A stretch of 64,000 nt of DNA. Source: DASUGC01 sp035606665. GTDB taxonomy: Bacteria; Acidobacteriota; Vicinamibacteria; Vicinamibacterales; SCN-69-37. The stretch spans positions 310,001 to 374,000 of the forward strand of contig DATNEY010000032.1 in the NCBI GenBank assembly GCA_035606665.1, given 5' to 3'. Below, in pieces: positions 8,448 to 16,743 of the stretch. The notes below the pieces were generated by a model that was not told where the DNA came from, searched no databases, and saw only the letters and a list, made by a program, of their open reading frames with translations. Made by a program: the position numbers and the translations under genes. Position 1 is the stretch's first letter. Every line of letters begins with the position of its first letter.

Positions 8448-8932
8448 TGACTGTGAAATCAGGATGGACGGGCCGCGTGTTCGAGGACTTCACCGTCGGC
8501 GACGTCTACGAACATCCGCTCGGGCGCACCGTGACGCAGGCCGACAACATCTGGTTCACGTGCCTCACGATGAACACGAACCCGATTCACTTCGACGCGG
8601 CCTACGCGGCCGAAACCGAATTCAAGCGGCCGCTCGTGAACTCCTGCTTCACGCTCGCGCTTGTTACCGGCCAGTCCGTCATCGACCTGACCATGAACGG
8701 GGTCGCCAACCTGGGCTGGGAAGACGTCAAGCTGCCCAACCCGCTCTTCGAGGGCGACACGGTCTACTCACGCAGCGAAGTCCTCGAAACACGCGAATCG
8801 AAATCCCGTCCCACAGTCGGCATCGTCCGTGTGAAGACGATCGGCGCGAACCAGAACGGTACGACCGTGATCGAGTTTCACCGCACGTTCATGATTTGGA
8901 AGCGCGGCCACGTCCCGAAGGCGAAGCGCTGA
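8447..8932 (+). CDS. MaoC-family (R)-hydratase
   Basis: 161 residues, single hot-dog domain. FEDFTVGDVYEHPLGRTVTQADN leads into NTNPIHFDAAYAAET, the hydratase-2 motif with Asn/Asp and His in the expected active-site segment, followed by RPLVNSCFTLALVTG. These enzymes hydrate enoyl-CoAs. Translational coupling with the CoA-transferase (TGATG) suggests a short pathway in which an acid is activated by CoA transfer and then hydrated or dehydrated. The pair resembles mesaconate/methylfumarate-type gene pairs, but substrate identity is open. Confidence 0.9.
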   Translation: MTVKSGWTGRVFEDFTVGDVYEHPLGRTVTQADNIWFTCLTMNTNPIHFDAAYAAETEFKRPLVNSCFTLALVTGQSVIDLTMNGVANLGWEDVKLPNPLFEGDTVYSRSEVLETRESKSRPTVGIVRVKTIGANQNGTTVIEFHRTFMIWKRGHVPKAKR

Positions 8933-8933
8933 C

Positions 8934-9104
8934 TCAGCGCAGAACGACCTTCCCCCAGATCGCAACAGCGCGGTCGCCGTTGTTCAACGCGGGCGCCATC
9001 GCGTCGCCCTCGACGTTGACGCCAGACATGCTGCATGCGGCGAATCCGAACAGCAACAATGTGAGCGGGATCTTCGGGACGCCGGGTTGACACCTGGTCG
9101 CCAT
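8934..9104 (-). CDS. Small lipoprotein (56 aa) with a signal-peptidase-like box lacking the catalytic serine
   Basis: An ATG at 9104 lies two bases after the stop of the VOC gene and is preceded by a strong Shine-Dalgarno (GGAGGGG, five bases away), which supports real, coupled translation. The product has a basic start, a hydrophobic stretch ending in LLLFGFAAC, a plausible lipobox, and then VEGDAMAPALNNGDRAVAIW. That segment follows the S26/S24 protease pattern G-x-S-M-x-P-x-L-x-x-G-D, except that the catalytic Ser is Ala. The second catalytic domain is absent. Function unknown; it may be a decayed or repurposed signal-peptidase fragment. Converges with the MaoC gene, one base apart. Confidence 0.68.
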   Translation of the reverse strand: MATRCQPGVPKIPLTLLLFGFAACSMSGVNVEGDAMAPALNNGDRAVAIWGKVVLR

Positions 9105-9106
9105 CG

Positions 9107-9481
9107 TCACCCCTCCGCCGGAAGCGTGAAATGCGGATTCTCGATGAGCCCGATCAGATTGCCGAAAGGATCGGCGACCGTCGCGACCTTGATCGCGCCA
9201 CCGACGTCCTGCACCGGCGACACGACGGTCGCATCACTTGCGACGAAGTGCGCGAGCGCCGTCTCAATACTCTCGACGCGCCAATACGGCACGCTGCCAC
9301 CCGGCCCGGTGCCGCCGCCGGATGGATCCGGATCCAGGCCCAGCTCGTAGCCGCCGATGTTGAAGCCGACATAGAACGGCTCGTCGAAGTACGGCGCCGT
9401 GTCGAACGCCTTCGCGTACCACGCCTTGGCCTTGTCCAGATCCGGGACCTTGTAGATCGCCGTCGCGAGTCCTTTCACCAT
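9107..9481 (-). CDS. VOC (glyoxalase/bleomycin-resistance) domain protein
   Basis: 124 residues, one vicinal-oxygen-chelate domain: GLATAIYKVPDLDKAKAWYAKAFD at the start, FNIGGYELGLDP in the middle and VATVADPFGNLIGLIENPHF at the end. The family includes metal-dependent lyases, dioxygenases and antibiotic-binding proteins; no specific role can be given. The ATG at 9481 gives the usual family start (MVKGLATAIY); an ATG at 9502 would add seven residues. It is divergent from pssA and coupled to the downstream small lipoprotein gene. Confidence 0.85.
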   Translation of the reverse strand: MVKGLATAIYKVPDLDKAKAWYAKAFDTAPYFDEPFYVGFNIGGYELGLDPDPSGGGTGPGGSVPYWRVESIETALAHFVASDATVVSPVQDVGGAIKVATVADPFGNLIGLIENPHFTLPAEG

Positions 9482-9511
9482 AAGGGGCGGCGAGGATAGC
9501 ATGGACCGAGC

Positions 9512-10150
9512 GTGCCGGAACCGAAGCAGCGTCTCTCGATGATCCGCTCGTACACATGGGCGGATCTCCTCACCCTCGGCAACGCGAGCTGCGGCACTGT
9601 GACGATCTTCGCGTGCCTGAGCTACATCGCGGGCGATCAGTCGCGGTGGCTGTGGACGGCGTTCGTCCTGCCGATCGCCGCGTTCGTGTTCGACGGATTC
9701 GACGGCTACGTCGCGCGCCTCAACGCCGCCAGGCAGTCGCGCCTCGGCGCCGACCTTGATTCCCTCGCGGACATCGTGTCGTTCGGCGTCGCGCCGGCGG
9801 TCCTGGGCTACACACTCGGCCTGCGCGGCCTCTGGGACTCGATCTTCCTCACCTATTTCGTCTGCTGCGGTATCAGCCGCCTCGCACGCTACAACGTCAC
9901 CGCCGTGACGCTCACGAACATCGAGACCGGCAAGGTGAAGTACTTCGAAGGCCTGCCGATTCCGACCAGCATCTTCATCGTGATGCTGCTCGCGGTGCTC
10001 TACTGGTTCGACCTGACCGGCGCGCACCCGGGCACGGCGTTCTGGGGCGGCCACTACAAGCTCATCGGCCGCGATTTCCATCCGTTCTCGGTGCTATACG
10101 CCGTCAGCGGCAGCCTCATGATCAGTACGATCAAAGTGCCGAAACCATAG
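9512..10150 (+). CDS. pssA: CDP-diacylglycerol--serine O-phosphatidyltransferase
   Basis: 212 residues, integral membrane CDP-alcohol phosphatidyltransferase. The signature D-G-x2-A-R-x8-G-x3-D-x3-D is present as DGYVARLNAARQSRLGADLD followed by SLAD, and IVSFGVAPAVLGYTLGL continues as in bacterial PssA. It makes phosphatidylserine, the precursor of phosphatidylethanolamine. Several hydrophobic helices cover the rest. The GTG at 9512 is the longest start; an ATG at 9539 (MIRSYTWADLLTLGNASCG) gives a more typical family N-terminus and may be the true one. Confidence 0.9.
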   Translation: MPEPKQRLSMIRSYTWADLLTLGNASCGTVTIFACLSYIAGDQSRWLWTAFVLPIAAFVFDGFDGYVARLNAARQSRLGADLDSLADIVSFGVAPAVLGYTLGLRGLWDSIFLTYFVCCGISRLARYNVTAVTLTNIETGKVKYFEGLPIPTSIFIVMLLAVLYWFDLTGAHPGTAFWGGHYKLIGRDFHPFSVLYAVSGSLMISTIKVPKP

Positions 10151-10187
10151 GACCAAGTTCGAAGTTCGAAAGCCAGGGAGGCTGAAG

Positions 10188-10628
10188 ATGACCAAGGTTG
10201 GTGCAGCTCTTATTGGATTCGCAGTGGGCGTCTCGATGATCGCGACTTCCGCCCAGGCGACACGCAAGTTCATCACGCCACGTTCGGCCTCGAACCCCGC
10301 GGACGCCGCGCAGCCTCCGTTCAGCGGCGCGGTCGTCGTCGGTAACACCGCGTACCTGTCAGGCGTACTCGGTACCGGCGACACGGCCGAGGCCGCGGCG
10401 AAGACCGGCCTCGCCGCGCTCGAGACCAGCCTCAAGGGCGCAGGCATGACGATGGACGATCTGGTGTCGGTGCAGATCTTCTGCCCGGACGTCGCCGACT
10501 ACGATGCGTTCAACAAGGTCTACCGTGCCATGTTCAAGGGCGAGTTCCCCGCGCGCGCGTTCGTGGGCTCGGGCCCGCTGCTGCGCGGTGCGAAGTTCGA
10601 GATTCTGGGGATCGCGGTCAAGCGCTGA
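10188..10628 (+). CDS. Exported RidA/YjgF-family protein
   Basis: 146 residues. The first 24 form a Sec signal peptide (VGAALIGFAVGVSMIATSAQA), so this RidA relative is probably periplasmic rather than cytosolic. The body has the family pattern: FSGAVVVGNTAYLSGVLG, AAKTGLAALETSLKGAGMTMDDLVSVQIF and FPARAFVGSGPLLRGAKFEI, with Arg in PARAF at the position that binds the substrate carboxylate in RidA enamine/imine deaminases. AGGGAGG precedes the start. A triple palindrome lies directly after the stop. Confidence 0.9.
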   Translation: MTKVGAALIGFAVGVSMIATSAQATRKFITPRSASNPADAAQPPFSGAVVVGNTAYLSGVLGTGDTAEAAAKTGLAALETSLKGAGMTMDDLVSVQIFCPDVADYDAFNKVYRAMFKGEFPARAFVGSGPLLRGAKFEILGIAVKR

Positions 10629-10705
10629 GTAGGCCGGGGCTTTAGCCCCGGCAGAGCCGGCCCTGAAGGGCCGGCCTACGGGCCGGGTCTAAGGACCCGG
10701 CCTCC
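10629..10705. repeat. REP-like array of three palindromes
   Basis: Three consecutive GC-rich palindromes occupy 10629-10652, 10655-10679 and 10680-10705. They separate convergent ridA-like and mmgE/prpD-like genes and could act as a bidirectional terminator. The third unit encodes the last four residues (RPGP) and the TAG stop of the minus-strand gene that ends at 10689. Confidence 0.88.
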
Positions 10706-12035
10706 ATCGGATCAACTCGGCGCGCGCGTCGGACTCGGACATCACGCGCGTCGCGCACGACAGGAACTTCGCCTCGAGCTCGGCGGCGCTCGCGGGATTC
10801 GTGGGATAGCCGCGGGCGCCGTGCGCTTCCTTCGTAAGAATGCGGCCGTCCTTCAGACCCACGCGGACACGCGCCTCGGTCAAGGCCGGCTTACTGCCAC
10901 CAATCTCCGGGTCGACCCGCATCGTGACGCGGGGCATCAATGCTCCGACGCGGCGATCGCTGAGACCGGCGTCATCGAACGTATCGATCGAGACGCGGCC
11001 ATGGACGACAGCCGACGCTACGCAGAACGGCATGCTGAACTTGCCTTCGAGCGGGCTCGACGGCCTCTCGTAAATCAGAATCGTCGGCACGATCGGATCC
11101 ACGTCGATCTCGATCTTCTCGACATCGCCGGCCGTGAAGGCGTGCTCGGATCGCAGATCGAGCACGGCATCGAGCGATGGATGCGTACCCGCGCAGGACG
11201 GGTACAGCTTCACCGTAATGCCGGTATCCAGAATCTCCCATCGGGATCCGAGGTCGGCGGTAACACTCGCCAGATCCTCGGACTCGGCGTCGAGCGCGTG
11301 CAGATAGCCCTGCGGGCCGTCAATCGCCTTGTCGCTCGCGGTCAGTCCGCTCTTCGCAAACAGCGCCGCGAGCACGCCGTCGCGCGCCGCCATCCCCGCA
11401 TGCAGCGGCTTCACCATCGTCCCGAAGTTCTCTTTGAGGCCCGAGGTGGACGACGCGGCGATGGCGAGCGCGTGCCCTGCGGCCCCTGCATCGAGACCGA
11501 GAAGCCGCGCGGCGCCGGCCGCCGCGCTCATCACGCCAAGCGTGGACGTGCAGTGCCATCCGCGCTGGTAGTGCCGCGGATTCATCAATTTGCCGAGACG
11601 CGCCTGGACCTCGAACCCCACGACGTAGGCGTCCAGAATCGCGTCCAGTGACGCGCGGGTGAACTCTCCGATCGCGACGATGGCCGGAACGAGCGGAGCG
11701 CTCGGGTGCGCGAGCGAAATGAAGCACATGTCGTCGAAGTCGAGCGCGTGGGCGGCCGTGCCGTTCGCGAGAACGGCCACCGGCGCCGGCGCCGTCATCG
11801 GTGTGCCCCAGATCGAGCACCCCCCGGGCTGCGCCGGCGGAGGCGGCGCGGTTGTTGCAGCCCCGCCCGATCCGGCGAGCCGGATTGATTCGCGAACGAT
11901 CCGCGCGGCGGGCTCGGCCGAGCCCGCCAGTGCGACGCCGATCGTGTCGATGACCGCCCGTTGCGCGTTCGCGCGCGCTTCCGCGGATGGCGTCGTGTCG
12001 ACGACAAACCGAGCGAGCTGTTCCAGGGACGTCAC
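10689..12035 (-). CDS. MmgE/PrpD family protein
   Basis: 448 residues, normal for the MmgE/PrpD family (2-methylcitrate dehydratase and cis-aconitate decarboxylase relatives). Family features are an N-terminal all-helical domain with ANGTAAHALDFDDMCF and HPSAPLVPAIVAIGE, and later VKPLHAGMAARDGVLAALFAKSGLTAS. No prpB or prpC is nearby, so the substrate is unknown. The start is a GTG at 12035, 32 bases from the divergent VWA gene. The final RPGP and stop codon are derived from a palindromic repeat. Confidence 0.88.
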   Translation of the reverse strand: MTSLEQLARFVVDTTPSAEARANAQRAVIDTIGVALAGSAEPAARIVRESIRLAGSGGAATTAPPPPAQPGGCSIWGTPMTAPAPVAVLANGTAAHALDFDDMCFISLAHPSAPLVPAIVAIGEFTRASLDAILDAYVVGFEVQARLGKLMNPRHYQRGWHCTSTLGVMSAAAGAARLLGLDAGAAGHALAIAASSTSGLKENFGTMVKPLHAGMAARDGVLAALFAKSGLTASDKAIDGPQGYLHALDAESEDLASVTADLGSRWEILDTGITVKLYPSCAGTHPSLDAVLDLRSEHAFTAGDVEKIEIDVDPIVPTILIYERPSSPLEGKFSMPFCVASAVVHGRVSIDTFDDAGLSDRRVGALMPRVTMRVDPEIGGSKPALTEARVRVGLKDGRILTKEAHGARGYPTNPASAAELEAKFLSCATRVMSESDARAELIRWRPGP

Positions 12036-12067
12036 AGCGAGAGTCTATACGCGCTTAGAATGCCCGC

Positions 12068-13927
12068 GTGACCCGCTCGGCTCACCTCGGAGCGATCGCC
12101 ACGATGGCCGCGCTGACCGTCGCCCTCGTGGCGACACAGCAGCAGCCGGTCTTTCGCAGCGCCACGCACTACGTGCGAGTCGACGTCATCGTGACCGATC
12201 GCGACGACAAGCCAATCACCGATCTCACGAAAGACGACTTCGAAATCAACGCGGGCGGCCGGCCTCAGAAAGTCGCGGACTTCACGTTCGTTTCGATCCC
12301 GCTGGCAAATCGCACCGTGAATGTGGACGTGCCACCGGGACCACCGTCAGACGTTGGCTCGAACTCACCAGCACTGCGCTCGAGCCGTGCGATCGTGATC
12401 TTTGTGGACGACTCGTCGTTGAGCACCGTGCTCAATTGCCCAGAGTGCCCCGAGGTCATCGTCGCGACCAAGAACGTCCTGACGAGATTCCTGCAGTCGT
12501 TGTCCGCCGATGATCAGGTGGCGCTCGTCTGGCAGAGCCGGTCGGACGTCAGCCAGGACTTCACGAACGATATTCCGCGCCTGATCGCGGCGGTCAACAG
12601 CCGGAAGGCAGTCATCGGGCTCACACCGATCGGACCGCCGTGGCGCGCGCGCGTGAACTCGCTGAAGTTCGCGGTCGGGGCCCTGGCCGGGAGCCAGTAC
12701 GCGCGGAGGGCAATTGTGTTTGTCGGCGTCCGCGCGTGCAATCCGGTTCCAGGGGCGCCGAACAGCGCCCCTGGCGCCATCTTCGATACCGAGCCAGAAG
12801 AGTGCCGCGATCTGTACAAGAAAGCCCGCGAGGCAAACGTGCCGATCTATGCGATCGACCCCCGCGTCCTGCCCATGCACGGTGATGACACGCTTGCGGA
12901 GCTGGCGGTTAACACCGGCGGCCGGCACTTCATGCAGCAATCCAACCCACAGTGGGCCGTCGATCAGATAGTCATCGACAACGGCAGCTTCTACACACTT
13001 GGCTTCTATCCCGATCCGATCGTCAGTGACGGCAAGTACCACGAGTTCAAGGTGACGGTGAAGCGACCAGGACTGCGCGTGCGCTCACGCGATCGATATC
13101 TGGCCGACACAGCGACAACGAAACCGTCGAGTCCGCAGCGTGACATGACGAAGGCGCTGGCCGCAGGCCTCGACGATCCGAGTCTGCCCATCCGCGCGTT
13201 CGTCGCGCCGCTGGTGCCCGGACTCCGCGCTTATACAAAGACGCTCGTCACGGTCGAGGTCGGCTATCAGCGGCCGGATTCGGGAGACATGGCGCTCAAG
13301 GACGAACTCCGTGTCGGCATCCTGGCGCTCTCACCCGACGCGAAGATCAAGTCTTCGTTCCAGCGCCCGATCAAGTTCACCGGCAAATGGAAACCGACGG
13401 CACGCGGCACGCTCGTCCTGAATGAAGTGATCGACCTGCCGCAGGAAGAGTTGACGGTGCGCGTGGGCGTGACCAGCCAGGCGCTCGGGAAGACCGGCAC
13501 CACGCACGTACCTCTCGACGTCCCGAACTTCCGCAAGACCGATCTTCAGCTCAGCTCCGTCGTCATCGGATCGGCGGTGCAGACCATTGACGCGGCGATT
13601 GGACTCGACATCCTCCGCACGGTCGTGCCGTTCCAGCCGACGACCGCCCGCGCGTTCGTGCGCGCCGACAAGCTTCGAGTTCTTGCGTTCGCCTACTGGG
13701 GCTCCAACGACACGCGCCTCGCCTCAGACGTGCGGATTGACGGCCAATCATTGCGTCGCGAAACACCAATCGTCCGGACTCCCGTCCTGGGACGACGTGA
13801 GGCAACGATCGACGCTGCCCTCTCACTCGAACAGCTTTCGCCGGGCCCCCACGTTCTGTCGGTTGTGGCGGAATTACCGAACGGCAAGCGAGCGATCAAG
13901 TCGGTACCGTTCAGCATCCAGCAGTAG
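12068..13927 (+). CDS. VWA domain-containing protein (acidobacterial VWFA-related type)
   Basis: 619 residues beginning with a GTG and an uncleaved or weak signal segment (IATMAALTVALVATQQQ). Residues 30-80 (THYVRVDVIVTDRDDKPITDLTKDDFEI) and the VWA part, about 100-330, match the VWFA-related domain common in Acidobacteriota. The MIDAS motif DDSSLS is visible in VIFVDDSSLS. The C-terminal half is predicted beta-rich without assigned domains. A perfect 10-bp-arm palindrome (12749-12774) lies in the coding region. The stop codon TAG is the first triplet of a REP-like element. Confidence 0.85.
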   Translation: MTRSAHLGAIATMAALTVALVATQQQPVFRSATHYVRVDVIVTDRDDKPITDLTKDDFEINAGGRPQKVADFTFVSIPLANRTVNVDVPPGPPSDVGSNSPALRSSRAIVIFVDDSSLSTVLNCPECPEVIVATKNVLTRFLQSLSADDQVALVWQSRSDVSQDFTNDIPRLIAAVNSRKAVIGLTPIGPPWRARVNSLKFAVGALAGSQYARRAIVFVGVRACNPVPGAPNSAPGAIFDTEPEECRDLYKKAREANVPIYAIDPRVLPMHGDDTLAELAVNTGGRHFMQQSNPQWAVDQIVIDNGSFYTLGFYPDPIVSDGKYHEFKVTVKRPGLRVRSRDRYLADTATTKPSSPQRDMTKALAAGLDDPSLPIRAFVAPLVPGLRAYTKTLVTVEVGYQRPDSGDMALKDELRVGILALSPDAKIKSSFQRPIKFTGKWKPTARGTLVLNEVIDLPQEELTVRVGVTSQALGKTGTTHVPLDVPNFRKTDLQLSSVVIGSAVQTIDAAIGLDILRTVVPFQPTTARAFVRADKLRVLAFAYWGSNDTRLASDVRIDGQSLRRETPIVRTPVLGRREATIDAALSLEQLSPGPHVLSVVAELPNGKRAIKSVPFSIQQ

Positions 13928-13980
13928 CCGGCGGCCCGAAGGCCGCCGGACGCGCGGCGGGTTAAAGCCCGCCGTCTACG
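13924..13980. repeat. REP-like double palindrome between convergent genes
   Basis: GTAGCCGGCGGCC...GGCCGCCGG followed by GCGGCGGGTTAAAGCCCGCCG and TCTACG. The leading GTAG carries the VWA gene's stop codon (13925-13927). The position between convergent genes fits a terminator role. Confidence 0.85.
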
Positions 13981-13982
13981 CG

Positions 13983-15347
13983 TTAGGTCCAGGGCGTGTC
14001 GGGCAACGGAGTGGGCCACCGCTGCTTTCGTTCGTAGGCATCCAGCTGCAGGAAGAACGTACCGACGCCGGCCGCGCCCTGCATGAATCCTGTTTGAGCG
14101 ACGACGTTCTCTGGTGAGACGCGGTTCTCCGCCTGCACCCATCTCAATCCGCTTGCGTCATCGGTCGCGCGGGACATTGTGTTCTTCACGACACGGGCGC
14201 CGAGGCCGGCGGCCCAGGGCAGCCGGTGCCGCGCGAGATCGATCGCGTACTGACCGATGCCGACGTTTCCGCAGCACTGCGAGATGTTGTTCCAGTAGCC
14301 GGCCGACTGTTGTTCAGGAGCGCCGGACGACATCAGCCACGACGTGAGCTCGCCGATCGAGCGGTGATGCCGCTGGTCGCCGGTGATACTGAGCAGCCGG
14401 TAGAACAGCCGCGCCGTCCCCACGGGCCCGTGGCACCAGCTGAGATAGAAGCGATTCTCTCCTCCGCCCGTGACGTGGAAAATCGCGCGTGCGTTGTCGC
14501 GGCGTGTCGACACCGCATCGAAGTACTTCACGCCGGCGAGCGCCGCATCGAGGTATGCGCGTTCGTGGGTCGCCTCGTGCAACGTCGCCAGGAAGTACGC
14601 GACGCCGGCGGTTCCGTGCGAGAAGTTCGGATAGTTCGCGCCTCGCTGGCCCGCCGGGAACCACATGAGCCCGCCCTCGGCGGGAACGCCCTGCGCAATC
14701 AGCCGGCGGCCCGCACGGGCGGCGAGATCGCGGAGCGAGCGATCTTTCCAGGCACTCGCCGCGTCCAGCAGGAACAAGCCAGTCCCGGCCGTGCCGCTGA
14801 CGATATCGTTGGAATCGGACCAGTCAGCGCCGTCGCCGGCAGTTCGCGCGCGGGCTGTCAGTGTCGCGGCCGCCTTCTTCGCGTGGTCGGTCCACGACGC
14901 GCCGACTTTGGTCTTCGCGAGCGCCATGTACGTCGTGCCGAGGCCGGCGGTGCCGGTGTAGAGACCGGTGTTCAACTTCTCTCCGGCGCGCGCAGATTCT
15001 GCGACGAGGTACGCGCCGCCGCGATCGGCACGCTCCCGCCAGCGCGCGTCGCCGGTCGCGGCGTACAGATTCGCGAAGAAATACACGACACCGGGCGTGC
15101 CGTTGTAGAAGTCCAGACCAATGGCTGCGGGCTTCAGCGGATCGGCGGGCCACGCAAGTCCGCCGTCGCGATCCTGCGCCGCCTTGTCGATCCACTGGCC
15201 GCAGCGAATCGCAACGTCGAGCCAGGGACGAGGCGAGGAGCGCTCGGCAGCAAGAAGAGAGACAATGCCGGGCCCGAGGCCGACGGCCGCCGCGGCGAGC
15301 GCGGTTTCCGAAAGAAACGTTCGACGAGAGGGTCCGGTGACGCTCAT
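13983..15347 (-). CDS. Tat-exported lanthionine synthetase C-like protein
   Basis: 454 residues with a twin-arginine signal (SRRTFLSETALAAAAVGLG). The rest is an alpha/alpha-barrel of GxxG-containing helical repeats as in LanC: GTPGVVYFFANLY, GTAGLGTTYMAL, GTAGTGLFLLDA, GTAGVAYFLATLHEA, then SWCHGPVGTARL and QCCGNVGIGQYA. The last two motifs carry Cys and His residues in the positions of the LanC zinc site. LanC enzymes cyclise dehydrated peptides in the cytosol; an exported single-domain form without a precursor or dehydratase nearby suggests another role, perhaps a sugar- or peptide-modifying enzyme with the same fold. Confidence 0.83.
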   Translation of the reverse strand: MSVTGPSRRTFLSETALAAAAVGLGPGIVSLLAAERSSPRPWLDVAIRCGQWIDKAAQDRDGGLAWPADPLKPAAIGLDFYNGTPGVVYFFANLYAATGDARWRERADRGGAYLVAESARAGEKLNTGLYTGTAGLGTTYMALAKTKVGASWTDHAKKAAATLTARARTAGDGADWSDSNDIVSGTAGTGLFLLDAASAWKDRSLRDLAARAGRRLIAQGVPAEGGLMWFPAGQRGANYPNFSHGTAGVAYFLATLHEATHERAYLDAALAGVKYFDAVSTRRDNARAIFHVTGGGENRFYLSWCHGPVGTARLFYRLLSITGDQRHHRSIGELTSWLMSSGAPEQQSAGYWNNISQCCGNVGIGQYAIDLARHRLPWAAGLGARVVKNTMSRATDDASGLRWVQAENRVSPENVVAQTGFMQGAAGVGTFFLQLDAYERKQRWPTPLPDTPWT

Positions 15348-15390
15348 GGCACGACGATCGTGCCGATCCTAGACGAGAATGGGTTGTCCC

Positions 15391-16659
15391 ATGCGGGCGA
15401 TTCCTGTTCTCGCGCTCGGCGCGATCCTCTCGGCTCTCACTACCGGTCCGGCACAGCAATCGCGCCAGCCGGCGTCGCGTGCGGCAGTCGTACTCACCTG
15501 GGACCAGGCTCAGCGCGAGGCCGGATTCGCGTCGATGGAGGCGATCTTTCTCACCCGCACGGTGCGGGCGGGAGGAAAACCGCATCGATTGGCGCCGGGC
15601 AGGCCACTTGCTGCGTTCGGCGCCGGAGGCCCGCGTAGCGGCGACTTCGATCGGTTCGTGACCGACCAGAAGATTGCTGGCGTGCTCGTGCTCCACGACG
15701 GAGTCGTACGGCTCGAGCGGTACGCGCTCACCGGCGGCGCCCAGGTCAGGTGGCACTCCTTCTCCATCGCCAAGTCGATCACCTCGACACTCGTCGGCGC
15801 CGCTATGAAGGACGGCTTCATCAAAAGCCTCAACGATCCCGTCACGAAGTACATCGCGGATCTCCGCGGAAGCGCGTACGACGACGTGACCGTCCGGCAG
15901 TTGCTGACGATGACGTCTGGCGTCCGGTGGAATGAGGACTACGCGGATCTCAATTCCGACGTGGCCAGGATGTACGCAACCCCGCCCGATCCTGGGTTCG
16001 ACATGACCGTGAGCTACGTGCGCAAGCTTCCGCGTGAAGCGCCGCCGGGCACGAAGTGGGTCTACAAGACATCGGAGACGAACCTCGTCGGCGTGCTCGT
16101 GATGGAGGCAACGAAGAAACGCCTGGCGGATTACCTCTCGGAAAAGATCTGGCGGCCGTACGGCATGGAGCGCGACGCCGAGTGGATGATCGACGACGCC
16201 GGCCACGAACAGGGCGGATGCTGCCTGGCCATGACGCTTCGCGACCTGGGCCGCTTCGGCCAGTTCATCCTCGAGGGCGCGAGGATCGGACGCACGTCAA
16301 TCGTCCCGGACACGTGGCTCGCCGAAGCCACGCGCGCGCAAGTCGAAACGGGCGGCGGCGGATCCGGCTACGGTTATCAGTGGTGGCCGCGCCCGGACGG
16401 TACGTTCGAGGGCCGAGGGATCTACGGTCAGACACTGCACATCGATCCTGCGAGGCGCCTCGTGATCGTGATCGACAGCGCCGCGACGCAACCGACGGAC
16501 CGGGCTCAGGGCGATGCGCGGCAGGCCTTCATCGCCGCAGTCAAAGCTGAGATGTTAAGTGTCAAGGGGTCAGACCGGGGTCAGACCACTTTGGAGTTTT
16601 TCCCACATGGAATCTGGCCGGTAAGAGGGTCGTCTGCCAACGTTGCCGGGACAAGATGA
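15391..16659 (+). CDS. Class-C beta-lactamase-family serine hydrolase (repeat-derived C-terminus)
   Basis: 422 residues from the ATG at 15391 (MRAIPVLALGAILSAL, signal peptide); an ATG four codons earlier is possible. The catalytic S-x-x-K is in HSFSIAKSI. The Tyr motif is likely WVYKTSETN, and GIYGQTLHID occupies the place of the third motif. The family comprises esterases, peptidases and lactamases; specificity is unknown. The protein proper ends near residue 391. The following GSDRGQTTLEFF is the translation of the repeat beginning at 16566, and the last 18 or so residues come from the repeat's interior, so the native terminus appears to have been replaced. Confidence 0.85.
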   Translation: MRAIPVLALGAILSALTTGPAQQSRQPASRAAVVLTWDQAQREAGFASMEAIFLTRTVRAGGKPHRLAPGRPLAAFGAGGPRSGDFDRFVTDQKIAGVLVLHDGVVRLERYALTGGAQVRWHSFSIAKSITSTLVGAAMKDGFIKSLNDPVTKYIADLRGSAYDDVTVRQLLTMTSGVRWNEDYADLNSDVARMYATPPDPGFDMTVSYVRKLPREAPPGTKWVYKTSETNLVGVLVMEATKKRLADYLSEKIWRPYGMERDAEWMIDDAGHEQGGCCLAMTLRDLGRFGQFILEGARIGRTSIVPDTWLAEATRAQVETGGGGSGYGYQWWPRPDGTFEGRGIYGQTLHIDPARRLVIVIDSAATQPTDRAQGDARQAFIAAVKAEMLSVKGSDRGQTTLEFFPHGIWPVRGSSANVAGTR

Positions 16660-16740
16660 GCGAACCCCCGAGGGCGTCAGAACTTGCTGGGTTTCTTGTG
16701 TTGGAGTTTTTCCAAAGTGGTCTGACCCCGGTCTGACCCC
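16566..16740. repeat. Inverted-repeat element, family 2 (GGGGTCAGACC ends)
   Basis: A 30-bp inverted repeat (left from 16566, right ending 16740) of the form GGGGTCAGACCGGGG...CACTTTGGA encloses about 100 bases without a recognisable gene. The inner ends read GTTTTTCC and AAAAACTCC. The same ends occur at 29523-29835 and, as a compact hairpin, at 35194-35247. It looks like a non-autonomous element. I recall similar sequences near REP-associated transposases in other genomes, but none is seen here. Confidence 0.85.
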
Positions 16741-16743
16741 GTA

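Noticed and set aside
10629..10705. CRISPR array
   Set aside because: The repeats are self-complementary palindromes without unique spacers of regular length.
14824..16206. 460-codon open frame on the minus strand across the LanC-like and serine hydrolase genes
   Set aside because: It spans two divergently transcribed genes with clear family motifs and shows none of its own.
16566..16740. Insertion sequence with its own transposase
   Set aside because: The interior is only about 100 bases and has no coding capacity; it can only be non-autonomous.
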